A stretch of 64,000 nucleotides of DNA from an uncultured Pigmentiphaga sp. GTDB taxonomy: Bacteria; Pseudomonadota; Gammaproteobacteria; Burkholderiales; Burkholderiaceae_B. This document shows positions 42,639-52,687 of the stretch, piece by piece. The notes below the pieces were generated by a model. The model worked only from the letters and a program-made list of their open reading frames with translations. It ran no database searches and was not told the DNA's origin. The position numbers and the translations under genes were made by a program. Position 1 is the first letter of the stretch; the number at the start of each line of letters is the position of its first letter. Location: assembly GCA_937891425.1 (NCBI GenBank), contig CALAGD010000030.1, positions 7,269-71,268 on the forward strand, read 5' to 3'.

Positions 42639-43841
42639 ATGGAAAACCGCAACGTGCATGTCGTTATCGTAGGAGCGGGGATCGGCGGCCTGACCGCCGC
42701 CGCGGCGCTATTGATGCGCGGCTTCCGCGTGACCGTCCTCGAGCAGGCGCCCCAACTGGGCGAAGTGGGAGCGGGCGTGCAGCTGGCCGCCAATGCCACC
42801 CGTGTCATGAGCCTCATCGGCATCGAGGACGCCATTGACCGCACAGGCGCCCATCCGACCGGCAAGGAGATCCGGCTCTGGAGCACGGCGCAGACGTGGC
42901 CACTGTTCGACCTCGGACAGGCGTCCATCGAACGCTACGGGCACCCCTATGTCATGTTTCACCGCGCCGACCTGCACCAGGCACTGGTTGAACGGGTACG
43001 CGCGCTTGACGCCAGCTGCATCCGGCTCAACGCCAGGTGCATCAGTGTCGACCCGCACGGCGAGCGCCCGCGCGCACGGCTCGCCTCGGGCGACGAAGTG
43101 GCAGGCGACGTCGTGATCGGTGCCGATGGCGTTCACTCCTGCGTACGCTCCCTGGTGGTCGAGCGCGACACGCCCATCCGCTCGGGCCTGCACGCCTGGC
43201 GCGGCGTCATTCCGACCGAACGGCTCCCGGAGCACCTACGCCGCCCGGTCGGTGTGAACTGGGTAGGCCCGGGACGCCACGTCATTCATTACCCCCTGCG
43301 AAGGGGCGAGCTGACGAACTTCGTCGGCATTGTCGAGGGCAGCGAATGGGACGTCGAGTCGTGGTCGCACAAGGGCACGCTGGAAGACTGCCTGGCCGAC
43401 TTCGCCGGTTGGCACGAGGACGTGCAAACCATGATCCGCGCAATCGATGTGCACTACAAATGGGCACTGCTCGCCCGTGATCCGATTCCGAACTGGACAG
43501 TCGGTCACGTTACCCTCCTGGGCGACGCGGCCCACCCCACCCTGCCGTTCCTCGCCCAGGGAGCGTGCATGGCCATGGAAGACGGCTACATCATCGCGCG
43601 CGCGCTTGATGCCCACCGCGGCGACATTCCGGCCGCACTCGCTGCCTACCAGGCAGCACGGCTGGAGCGCACTGCCCGCGTGGTACGAGGCTCCAACGAG
43701 AATGCGACACGCTTTCACAACCCGAAGCTGGCCGAAGCTGAGGGCGCCGTGGCATATATCGAGGACCAATGGGCACCCGACAAGGTGCAGCAACGCTATG
43801 ACTGGCTGTTTTCCTATCGAGTCGATGAAGTGCCTGTCTGA
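42639..43841 (+). CDS. FAD-dependent aromatic monooxygenase (salicylate/3-hydroxybenzoate hydroxylase family)
   Basis: A 400-residue group A flavoprotein hydroxylase. VVIVGAGIGGLTAAAALLMRG (about residues 9-29) is the FAD dinucleotide loop; VIGADGVHSCVR (about 160-171) is the DG motif; VTLLGDAAHPTLPFLAQGACMAMEDG is the GD motif. GVQLAANATRVM is typical of the salicylate 1-monooxygenase / 3-hydroxybenzoate 6-hydroxylase branch. It uses NAD(P)H and oxygen to hydroxylate a hydroxybenzoate-type substrate. The LysR gene is divergent, and a Bug protein and benzoylformate decarboxylase follow. Which ring acid it uses is not decided by sequence. Confidence 0.87.
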   Translation: MENRNVHVVIVGAGIGGLTAAAALLMRGFRVTVLEQAPQLGEVGAGVQLAANATRVMSLIGIEDAIDRTGAHPTGKEIRLWSTAQTWPLFDLGQASIERYGHPYVMFHRADLHQALVERVRALDASCIRLNARCISVDPHGERPRARLASGDEVAGDVVIGADGVHSCVRSLVVERDTPIRSGLHAWRGVIPTERLPEHLRRPVGVNWVGPGRHVIHYPLRRGELTNFVGIVEGSEWDVESWSHKGTLEDCLADFAGWHEDVQTMIRAIDVHYKWALLARDPIPNWTVGHVTLLGDAAHPTLPFLAQGACMAMEDGYIIARALDAHRGDIPAALAAYQAARLERTARVVRGSNENATRFHNPKLAEAEGAVAYIEDQWAPDKVQQRYDWLFSYRVDEVPV

Positions 43842-43911
43842 AGCCACGGCAATTGGGCTTCCGCTTTCACTGGTTTTGAATTCCCTGATGAGCTAGAGGA
43901 GGAGTTTCCAC

Positions 43912-44889
43912 ATGCACTTGAGAACCGGATTGATGCTGTTGGGCACGCTGTTTTCCGTCGGACTTGTGACCGGCGCACAGGCTGCACCCGACTACCCGAA
44001 ACGCCCCATCACCCTGGTCGTCCCCTATGCGCCCGGCGGCCCCACCGACACGGCCGCCCGCATCCTGGCGCAGGGGCTGCAGGAAAGCACCGGTGCCAAT
44101 GTCATCGTCGAGAACGTGCCTGGCGGCGGAGCCACGGTCGGTTCTGGGCAGGTATCCCGCGCCAAACCGGACGGGTACACCCTGCTCTGGGGAGGCAAGA
44201 GCACGCATGCGCTCGCGCCCAACCTGCGCCCCGACCTCTCGTACCACCCGTTCAACTCGTTCGAACCCGTGGCCATGGTAGGTTCGCAACCCTACGTGCT
44301 CACGGTCCGCACCGACTCCCCTTACAAGTCGGCCGCCGATCTCGTCAAGGATGCCAAGGCACGCCCGGGTGCGCTGAATTATTCGTCGCCGGGGATCGGC
44401 AGCGCTCCGCACCTGGCCTCCGAACTTTTCGTGCTGCGTACCGGCATCGATGCCCGCCACATCCCCTACAAGGGCGGCGCTCCAGCCATGATGGCAGTGC
44501 TGTCCGGGGAGGTGGACTACTACATCGATACGCCAACGCTGCCCAAGACACAGGCCGAAGGCGGCAAGGTGCGTTTGCTGGGAGTCTCGAGCAAGGATCG
44601 TCTGCCCGACATGCCAGATGTACCTACATTCAAGGAACTGGGGTACGATGGCCTGGAAATGCAGACCTGGTTCGGCATTTTTGCCCCGAAGGACACGCCA
44701 CAGGATATCGTCAACTGGCTCAACGAAAAGATCAATGCCGTGTTGCGTGATCCCAAGGCCGCGCAGGCGCTGGCCAATGCCGGTTTCGACGTGGAAATCA
44801 TGACCCCGCAGCAGTTCGGACAATACGTTCACGATGAGAGCGAGCGCTGGGGCAAGATCATTCGCGGCGCAAACATCAGCATCCAGTAA
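43912..44889 (+). CDS. Bug-family (TctC-type) periplasmic solute-binding protein
   Basis: A 325-residue receptor with signal peptide (LMLLGTLFSVGLVTGAQA), ITLVVPYAPGGPTDTAARILAQGL, ENVPGGGATVGSGQVS, ARHIPYKGGAPAMMAVLSGEVD and FKELGYDGLEMQTWFGIFAP. AGGAGGAG precedes the ATG. It lies 70 bases after the hydroxylase and 101 before the decarboxylase, so it probably captures an aromatic acid used by both. A hairpin stands between it and the decarboxylase gene. Confidence 0.92.
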   Translation: MHLRTGLMLLGTLFSVGLVTGAQAAPDYPKRPITLVVPYAPGGPTDTAARILAQGLQESTGANVIVENVPGGGATVGSGQVSRAKPDGYTLLWGGKSTHALAPNLRPDLSYHPFNSFEPVAMVGSQPYVLTVRTDSPYKSAADLVKDAKARPGALNYSSPGIGSAPHLASELFVLRTGIDARHIPYKGGAPAMMAVLSGEVDYYIDTPTLPKTQAEGGKVRLLGVSSKDRLPDMPDVPTFKELGYDGLEMQTWFGIFAPKDTPQDIVNWLNEKINAVLRDPKAAQALANAGFDVEIMTPQQFGQYVHDESERWGKIIRGANISIQ

Positions 44890-44932
44890 CAGCAACGCAA
44901 GCCGTTACGGGTTTTCTCGTGTTCCAATCAAC

Positions 44933-44962
44933 AGGGGCTGGCCTGACTGGAGGCCAGCCCCT
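44933..44962 (+). terminator. Strong hairpin after the Bug gene
   Basis: AGGGGCTGGCCT (44933-44944) and AGGCCAGCCCCT (44951-44962) pair over 12 bases with a six-base loop. There is no T-run after it, so partial termination or 3'-end stabilisation is likely; the decarboxylase gene starts 28 bases on. Confidence 0.65.
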
Positions 44963-44990
44963 CGTCATATGATTTCCGAGGTACTTTGCG

Positions 44991-46619
44991 ATGTCGACCA
45001 TATCCGACGGGCCCGATGCGCATGCAGCCCGAACCAACCTGACCGTTCGTGACGCGGTGTACGACCTGCTGCGCCAGCTGGGCATCAATCGCATTTTTGG
45101 GAACCCAGGCTCAACCGAACTGCCCCTGTTTCGCCAGTTTCCCGATGATTTCGAGTATGTATTGGGGCTGCAGGAAGCCGTAGCCGTAGCCATGGCCGAC
45201 GGCTACGCCCAGGCCACCGGCAACGCCTCCCTCATCAACCTGCACTCGGCCGTCGGCGTAGGGCATGGCATGGGCAACCTGTACACGGCCTACAAGAACC
45301 AGACGCCGCTGATCGTGATTGCGGGGCAGCAGGCGCGATCCATTCTGCCTTACGAACCCTATCTCAGCTCCGCGCAACCGACGGAACTGCCACGCCCGTA
45401 TGTAAAGTACAGCGTCCAGCCAGCGCGTGCCCAGGATGTTCCCCGCGCGATTGCACGCGCGTATTACGCCGCCATGCAGCCACCCCGCGGCCCGGTCCTG
45501 GTGTCGGTGCCGGTCGATGACTGGGACCAACCCGCCGACGAGTCTCTGGTCGTACGCAGCGTCAGTCAACGCGTCGCTCCGGATCCTGAAGCCCTCGCCA
45601 CCGTCGCGCGGGCGCTCGATCAGGCCCGACGCCCCGCATTTGTGGTGGGGACGGGCGTGGACCGCGATGGTGCGTGGGACGCGATGGTCGCACTGGCCGA
45701 AACCCACCAGGCGGCGGTGTTCGTCGCTCCGTTTGCTGCCCGCTGCGGGTTCCCGGAAGACCACGCACTCTTCCGCGGTTTCCTGCCCGCGGCCCGCGAG
45801 CGCATCGTAGCCCTCCTGCAGGAGCATGACGTCATTGTCGTGGTTGGTGCGCCCGCATTCATTTACCACGTAGAAGGCCACGGCCCGTTCATTCCCGAAG
45901 GGGCCAGCCTGTTCCAGATCACCGACAACCCGGAAGAAGCGCACTGGGCGCCGGTCGGCTCTGCACTCATCAGCCATGTCGGGCTTGCACTTGAAGCACT
46001 GTGCCGGCAGACAAGCCCCGCGGCACGCCAGCCCCTGCCGCCGCGTGTTCGCCCAGAGCGTGCACCCGCCACCAGCCCCATGTCGGTAGCCTATGTGCTG
46101 CAGACCCTCGCGGATGTGCGTACGGCGGAAGACATCGTGGTGGAAGAAGCGCCATCGTCGCGCATCGTCATGCACGACCGGCTGCCCATCCTGCGCCCTG
46201 GCACCTTCTACACCATGGCCAGTGGCGGCCTGGGCTATGCGCTGCCAGCCGCGGTGGGAATTGCCATGGCCCGTCCCGAGCGCCGCGTGATCTGCGTGAT
46301 CGGCGATGGCTCGCTGATGTATTCGCCCCAGGCGCTATGGTCAGCCGCGCAGGCCAACACGCAGCTGACGGTGCTGGTCATCAACAATGCGGGATACGGA
46401 GCCATGCAACGGTTCGCAGGCGTATTCGGATTTCCGCCTGAGCAGCGCATTCCTGGCATACACCTGTCGGGAATGAACTTCTGCGAACTGGCCACAGCGC
46501 ATGGATGCACCGCCTTTCGAGTCGAACAGGGGGACGAACTGGCAGACGTACTACGCACCGCGCTGGCAACACCCGGCCCGACGCTGGTGGAAGCCGTCGT
46601 CGAGCCCGCGGTTCACTGA
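44991..46619 (+). CDS. mdlC: Benzoylformate decarboxylase (ThDP-dependent)
   Basis: It decarboxylates benzoylformate (phenylglyoxylate) to benzaldehyde, part of mandelate breakdown. The 542-residue protein keeps the residues known from the Pseudomonas putida enzyme: Ser41 in FGNPGSTELPL, Glu62 of the cofactor site, His85 in NLHSAVGVGHGMGNL and His293 in FIYHVEGHGP, the equivalents of Ser26, Glu47, His70 and His281. The ThDP-Mg motif runs from VIGDGSLMYS to VINNAGYG. No mandelate or benzaldehyde dehydrogenase is near, so it may act on a substituted 2-oxo acid. It ends six bases from the convergent serS stop. Confidence 0.9.
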   Translation: MSTISDGPDAHAARTNLTVRDAVYDLLRQLGINRIFGNPGSTELPLFRQFPDDFEYVLGLQEAVAVAMADGYAQATGNASLINLHSAVGVGHGMGNLYTAYKNQTPLIVIAGQQARSILPYEPYLSSAQPTELPRPYVKYSVQPARAQDVPRAIARAYYAAMQPPRGPVLVSVPVDDWDQPADESLVVRSVSQRVAPDPEALATVARALDQARRPAFVVGTGVDRDGAWDAMVALAETHQAAVFVAPFAARCGFPEDHALFRGFLPAARERIVALLQEHDVIVVVGAPAFIYHVEGHGPFIPEGASLFQITDNPEEAHWAPVGSALISHVGLALEALCRQTSPAARQPLPPRVRPERAPATSPMSVAYVLQTLADVRTAEDIVVEEAPSSRIVMHDRLPILRPGTFYTMASGGLGYALPAAVGIAMARPERRVICVIGDGSLMYSPQALWSAAQANTQLTVLVINNAGYGAMQRFAGVFGFPPEQRIPGIHLSGMNFCELATAHGCTAFRVEQGDELADVLRTALATPGPTLVEAVVEPAVH

Positions 46620-46624
46620 ATGTG

Positions 46625-47947
<1,323 letters not shown>

Positions 47948-48098
47948 AAGATTCGCAACTGAAAAGAGATGGATGGAAACGACAGGCCAGGCGGAGACGG
48001 ACAATACCGACCGAACCTGCGGGCGCCGGGCACGCAGCCTGTGCGCAGACAGGCACATTTTAGCCTTACCGGGAACCGGCCACTGTCCGGCGCGGCCC

Positions 48099-49466
48099 TC
48101 AGGCCTCGGGATCGCGCTTGCGGCCCGCTGCACGGGCTGCGCGGTCGAGCCCTTCCAGAAAAGCCAGCTTCTCGCGAATCCTGATCTCCAGCCCGCGGTC
48201 GGTCGGCTCGTAGAAACGGGCCTTCAACCCTTCAGGGAAATAATTCTCGCCGGCCGCGTAGCCGTGCGGCTCATCGTGCGCATAACGATAGGCGCGCCCA
48301 TGGCCCAGCTGCTTCATCAGCCGCGTCGGAGCATTGCGCAAATGGAGCGGCACTGGCGCGCTGCCGTGTTCTTCGGCAAAGGCCCTGGCCCTCTTGTAGG
48401 CGGTGTACACGGCATTCGACTTGGCCGCGCATGACAGGTAGACGATGGCTTGGGCCAGCGCAAGTTCGCCTTCAGGCGAGCCAAGGCGTTCATATACTTC
48501 GGCGCCCATCAGGGCAATTTCGAGCGCGCGCGGATCGGCGAGCCCGATGTCTTCCACCGCCATGCGAATGATGCGCCGTGCAAGGTAAAGAGGATCCGCC
48601 CCACCGTCGAGCATGCGGCAGAACCAGTACAGCGCTGCGTCCGGGTCTGAGCCGCGCACGGCCTTGTGCAAGGCGCTGATCTGGTCGTAGAAGGCATCGC
48701 CCCCTTTGTCGAAACGCCGCAGGTTCTGCGACAACGCAGTCTCAAGCCAGGCCGAATCGACTTCACGGCGCCCGGCTCCACGCGCTGCGTCAGCGACCAG
48801 CTCCACGGCATTGATGAGGCGCCGTGCATCACCATCGGCCCAGGCAGCCAGCTGACTGCGTGCATCGTCGGAGAATCGCACGGGCTCTTCCGCTGGATCG
48901 CACTCGCGCAGCCCGGCGTTATAAGCATCAAGCGCCCGGCTCACCAACACCAGCAGATCCTCAAGCGACAACGGGTGCAGAACGTACACCCTGGCACGCG
49001 ACAACAGGGCCGAGTTGACTTCAAAAGACGGGTTCTCGGTCGTGGCACCGATGAAGGTCAGTAGCCCGCTTTCCACGTAAGGCAGAAATGCATCCTGCTG
49101 GGCCTTGTTGAAACGGTGAACCTCATCGACAAACAGGATGGTCCGTCGCCCCTGCGCCTGGGCCACCTGTGCCGCGGCCACGGCATCGCGGATCTCCTTG
49201 ACACCTCCCATCACCGCCGAGATCGACAAGAACTGCGCATCGAACCCGTCGGCCATGAGCCTGGCCAGCGTGGTCTTGCCCACGCCCGGTGGCCCCCAGA
49301 AGATCATGGAATGCGGGCGGCCTGAATCAAACGCTACACGCAGGGGCTTGCCAGGACCGAGCAGATGCTGCTGGCCGACAACATCATCCAGCGTACGCGG
49401 TCTCAGCCGCTCTGCCAGCGGCGCCGCGGTACTGGCGTTGGAGTTTGCGTGGAACAGATCTCCCAT
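48099..49466 (-). CDS. rarA: Replication-associated recombination protein RarA (MgsA)
   Basis: A 455-residue AAA+ ATPase acting at stalled replication forks, with the N-terminal clamp-loader domain and C-terminal tetramerisation part. ERLRPRTLDDVVGQQHLLGPGKPL starts it; Walker A is FWGPPGVGKTTLA (about residues 56-68), Walker B ILFVDEVHRFNK, sensor 1 FIGATTENPSFEVN. The C-terminal MgsA signature GSDPDAALYWFCRMLDGGADPLYLARRIIRMAVEDIGLADP is clear. It lies 16 bases downstream of lolA and 152 upstream of serS. Confidence 0.96.
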   Translation of the reverse strand: MGDLFHANSNASTAAPLAERLRPRTLDDVVGQQHLLGPGKPLRVAFDSGRPHSMIFWGPPGVGKTTLARLMADGFDAQFLSISAVMGGVKEIRDAVAAAQVAQAQGRRTILFVDEVHRFNKAQQDAFLPYVESGLLTFIGATTENPSFEVNSALLSRARVYVLHPLSLEDLLVLVSRALDAYNAGLRECDPAEEPVRFSDDARSQLAAWADGDARRLINAVELVADAARGAGRREVDSAWLETALSQNLRRFDKGGDAFYDQISALHKAVRGSDPDAALYWFCRMLDGGADPLYLARRIIRMAVEDIGLADPRALEIALMGAEVYERLGSPEGELALAQAIVYLSCAAKSNAVYTAYKRARAFAEEHGSAPVPLHLRNAPTRLMKQLGHGRAYRYAHDEPHGYAAGENYFPEGLKARFYEPTDRGLEIRIREKLAFLEGLDRAARAAGRKRDPEA

Positions 49467-49481
49467 GGGGTCGGTACGGTA

Positions 49482-50132
49482 TTACCGCATCCTGACGACG
49501 TCCACCCCGGGCGGCGGCACGAACTGGAACGCATCGGGCGGCAGCGACGGGTTCGGAACCAGTGTGGTGAATTCCACAACGGTTCTCTGCCCAAAGGCGT
49601 CGAGGATTTCCACGCGTTGTGGCAGGTTGTTGGCAAGGCCGATGTCCATGTGCGCGAACCCCGCCTCGGCAGAGCGCGGCGTGGCCCGAATCCACTGCAA
49701 CCCGTCGCGCTCGGGCTGTGCCTGCAGAACGAACGACTGGTCGAGCGCGCCTTGGCCAAAGAGAACGGCTGCCGGTGCATTGCCAAGCGCGTCGCTGACC
49801 GGTCGTACACTGACCTGGGCCAGATCGGGGTCGTACTGGAACAGCTGCTGCCCATCTGATACGACGACCTGGTCGTAGGGCTCCTGCACTACCCACTTGA
49901 ACTGCCCGGGCCGCTTGAACAAGAACTCCCCCCGATGCGCGGGTTGCGCCTGCCCGCCCCGGGCTGACTGCGTCTGCTGCGTGAAGGTGCCCGATGCCGC
50001 CTGAACCGAGCGCGCGAAGGCGTCGAGCTGGGCCCGCGCCCCCGTGTCGGGGGCAGCAGCTAGCGCCATGCCGAAACCCACGGAAACAGCTGCGATGAGA
50101 CCAGCGAGTGTCCGCGCCAGGCGATGCCACAT
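49482..50132 (-). CDS. lolA: Outer-membrane lipoprotein carrier LolA
   Basis: The periplasmic chaperone that moves lipoproteins from LolCDE to LolB. A signal peptide (LARTLAGLIAAVSVGFGMALAAA) is followed by ARSVQAASGTFTQQTQSARGG, FLFKRPGQFKWVVQEPYDQVVVSDGQQLFQYDPDLAQV and FTTLVPNPSLPPDAFQFVPPPGVDVVR, all LolA segments. I start at ATG 50132 because the signal peptide begins there and GAGG lies upstream; an ATG at 50195 with GGGAG would add 21 residues that do not look like a leader. The ftsK-lolA-rarA order is conserved. Confidence 0.93.
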   Translation of the reverse strand: MWHRLARTLAGLIAAVSVGFGMALAAAPDTGARAQLDAFARSVQAASGTFTQQTQSARGGQAQPAHRGEFLFKRPGQFKWVVQEPYDQVVVSDGQQLFQYDPDLAQVSVRPVSDALGNAPAAVLFGQGALDQSFVLQAQPERDGLQWIRATPRSAEAGFAHMDIGLANNLPQRVEILDAFGQRTVVEFTTLVPNPSLPPDAFQFVPPPGVDVVRMR

Positions 50133-50237
50133 GCGCACCTCGATGCGCCGACACGAGACAGCAAGGGCAACCGCACCCGACCACGTATTCTTCATGAAGG
50201 CTCCCGGTTTTGCACGCGCGCAGCACCCGCTGCTTCG

Positions 50238-52592
50238 CTACTCTTCACCACCACCTTGGACCAGCACTTCCCGGTTTCCGTTCGATTGCATGGGCGATAC
50301 CAGTCCTGCCTGCTCCATCTGCTCGATCAGACGGGCGGCGCGGTTGTACCCGATGCGCAAGTGCCGCTGGACCAGCGAGATCGATGCGCGACGTGTCTTG
50401 AGCACGATCTGTACCGCCTGGTCGTACAGCGGGTCAGATTCGGCATCGGCCATCCCCGTGACGCCACCGACACCGTCGCCGGTTTCGCCTTCGGGCGGCT
50501 CGAGCACGCCATCGATGTAGTTCGGCTCGCCATGCTGCTTGAGTTCCTCAACGACGCGATGCACTTCATCGTCGGACACGAACGCGCCGTGCACACGTAC
50601 CGGCACCGGGGTGCCGGACGGCATGTAGAGCATGTCGCCCTGACCCAGCAGCGTCTCCGCGCCCATCTGGTCGAGAATGGTGCGCGAATCGACACGCGAC
50701 GAAACCTGAAAAGCAATGCGCGCCGGAATATTTGCCTTGATGAGGCCGGTTATGACATCCACACTGGGGCGCTGCGTAGCCAGAATGAGGTGGATGCCAG
50801 CGGCCCGAGCCTTCTGTGCCAGCCGGGCGATGAGCTCTTCGATCTTCTTGCCCACGACCATCATCAGGTCGGCCAACTCGTCGATGATGACGACGATATT
50901 CGGCATGGGCGCCAGCGGCTCGGGGTTTTCTGGCGTCAATGAGAACGGATTGGGAATGGGCTCGTCGCGCTCCTGGGCCTCGCGCACCTTGTTATTGAAG
51001 CCGGCCAGATTGCGCACCCCCAGCTTGCTCATCAGCCGGTAGCGCCGCTCCATTTCGGCCACGCACCAGTTGAGCGCGTTGGCAGCCTGGCGCATGTCGG
51101 TCACCACGGGCGCCAGCAGGTGGGGGATGCCTTCATACACGCTCATTTCGAGCATCTTGGGATCAATGAGGATCAGGCGTACCTGGCTGGCGTCGGCCTT
51201 GTACAGCAGCGACAGGATCATCGCGTTGATGCCCACCGACTTGCCCGACCCGGTAGTACCCGCGACCAGCAGGTGGGGCATTTTGGCCAGATCAGCTACC
51301 ACTGGCTTGCCAGCGATGTCCTTGCCCAACGCCAGCGTAAGCACCGACTGGCTGGAATGATAGACCTGCGAGCCGATGATTTCGGCCAGACGTACTGTCT
51401 GCCGCCGCGGATTGGGGAGCTCCAGCCCCATCAGGCTCTTGCCGGGGATGGTCTCCACCACCCGGATGCTGATCAGGCTCAGAGCGCGCGCGAGGTCCTT
51501 GGCGAGATTGACGATCTGGCTGCCTTTCACGCCTACGGCCGGTTCGATTTCGTAGCGGGTGACCACCGGACCGGGCTGGGCCGCGACGACGGTGACCTCG
51601 ACCCCGAAGTCGCTGAGCTTCTTCTCAATGAGGCGCGACGTGAACTCAAGGGTTTCCGCCGGGATGACTTCGGTGCTGGCCGGTGGCTCGTCCAGCAACC
51701 CCAGGCTGGGCAGGTTGCGATCGGTTTCCGGTATGACGAACAGCTCGGGCTGCTTCTGCCGCTGCTTTTCCTTCTCCTGGCGACGGATCGCCTGGGTCGA
51801 TGCAACCGGTGGCTCGATGCGGACCGGTTCGTGCGCGAGTTTCACCTGTCGGGTCTGCACGACCTCTTCACGCTCGGCCGTGGCACGCGCTCCGGCGCGG
51901 CGGTCCTGCCAGGCATCGTACGCCGAACGCACCCAGGTGATCGCCTGTTCGATGTGGCGACCGACCCATTCGGAAACCGCGAGCCAGGAAAACCCGAAGA
52001 ACAGGCTGAGGCCGATGGCGATGAGGACGATGAACGCCAGCGTGCCACCCGTGAAGCCGAGCGTCTGGCTGCCGTATTCGGCCAGGGTCTGGCCAATGAC
52101 GCCCCCTCCTCCCGCCGGGAGGTCCTGGCCCCAGGAGGAGAGACGCAGCGCCTCGAGGCTGACTGACCCCAGCAGCAGGAGTACGAAGCCGACCGCCTGT
52201 TCCCAGTGCACGCGCGGCAGAACCTCGGCCTGCCCCTGGTGCCGGATGAGTTCAGCCAGTCGCTGATAACCGGCGCGCACGCGATGCAACAGGAGGACAA
52301 CCCACCACCACGCGGACAACCCGAACAGATACAGCAGCATGTCGGACATCCATGCGCCCAGACGCCCGCCATGGTTGTGGATGACAACGGCGTCGGTAGC
52401 GTGCGACCAGCCAGGGTCGGCCGGATGGTAGCTCGCCAGCACCAGGCCAAGCCAGGCCGCCAATGCTGCGAACAGGATCCAGCGGGCTTCACGAACCAGC
52501 GCAGACAGACGGGAAGGAAGCACGGTCGGGGTTTCGGCAGTGGCTTTTCGAGTATTACGCGAAGTTCGGGCAGATGCAGCAGTACGAGCCAT
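50238..52592 (-). CDS. ftsK: DNA translocase FtsK
   Basis: A septal ATPase that pumps DNA and activates XerCD at dif. Four transmembrane segments lie in the first 210 residues (for example WILFAALAAWLGLVLASY, GGTLAFIVLIAIGLSLFFGFSWLAV). A short charged linker follows, then the alpha/beta motor with Walker A AGTTGSGKSVGIN and Walker B IVVIIDELADLMMV, and the C-terminal gamma winged helix (DPLYDQAVQIVLKTRRASISLVQRHLRIGYNRAARLIEQMEQAGLVSP), which reads KOPS. 784 residues from the ATG at 52592; an ATG nine bases upstream is an equal alternative. The gene is divergent from trxB. Confidence 0.97.
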   Translation of the reverse strand: MARTAASARTSRNTRKATAETPTVLPSRLSALVREARWILFAALAAWLGLVLASYHPADPGWSHATDAVVIHNHGGRLGAWMSDMLLYLFGLSAWWWVVLLLHRVRAGYQRLAELIRHQGQAEVLPRVHWEQAVGFVLLLLGSVSLEALRLSSWGQDLPAGGGGVIGQTLAEYGSQTLGFTGGTLAFIVLIAIGLSLFFGFSWLAVSEWVGRHIEQAITWVRSAYDAWQDRRAGARATAEREEVVQTRQVKLAHEPVRIEPPVASTQAIRRQEKEKQRQKQPELFVIPETDRNLPSLGLLDEPPASTEVIPAETLEFTSRLIEKKLSDFGVEVTVVAAQPGPVVTRYEIEPAVGVKGSQIVNLAKDLARALSLISIRVVETIPGKSLMGLELPNPRRQTVRLAEIIGSQVYHSSQSVLTLALGKDIAGKPVVADLAKMPHLLVAGTTGSGKSVGINAMILSLLYKADASQVRLILIDPKMLEMSVYEGIPHLLAPVVTDMRQAANALNWCVAEMERRYRLMSKLGVRNLAGFNNKVREAQERDEPIPNPFSLTPENPEPLAPMPNIVVIIDELADLMMVVGKKIEELIARLAQKARAAGIHLILATQRPSVDVITGLIKANIPARIAFQVSSRVDSRTILDQMGAETLLGQGDMLYMPSGTPVPVRVHGAFVSDDEVHRVVEELKQHGEPNYIDGVLEPPEGETGDGVGGVTGMADAESDPLYDQAVQIVLKTRRASISLVQRHLRIGYNRAARLIEQMEQAGLVSPMQSNGNREVLVQGGGEE

Positions 52593-52626
52593 ACGCGGCA
52601 TTATAAGTGGCCGGCCAGCGCCTCGT

Positions 52627-52655
52627 CTGCAACCGCCGTGGCCGCTTCCTATAAT
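52627..52655 (+). promoter_or_regulatory. Sigma-70-type promoter for trxB
   Basis: A perfect TATAAT at 52650-52655 is preceded at 17 bases by CTGCAA (52627-52632), a weak -35. The trxB start is 33 bases on. The site lies in the short gap to the divergent ftsK. Confidence 0.6.
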
Positions 52656-52687
52656 TGATGTCTCCAGCACGCAACCCGAGGCAATTC

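Noticed and set aside
27462..46619. The catabolic segment as an integrated genomic island at tRNA-Ser
   Set aside because: tRNA-Ser(CGA) lies inside the segment, but there is no integrase, no repeat of the tRNA 3' end seen nearby and no clear composition break.
51120..52166. Plus-strand frame (about 348 codons) inside ftsK
   Set aside because: It is antisense to the FtsK motor and membrane domains and shows no independent protein features.
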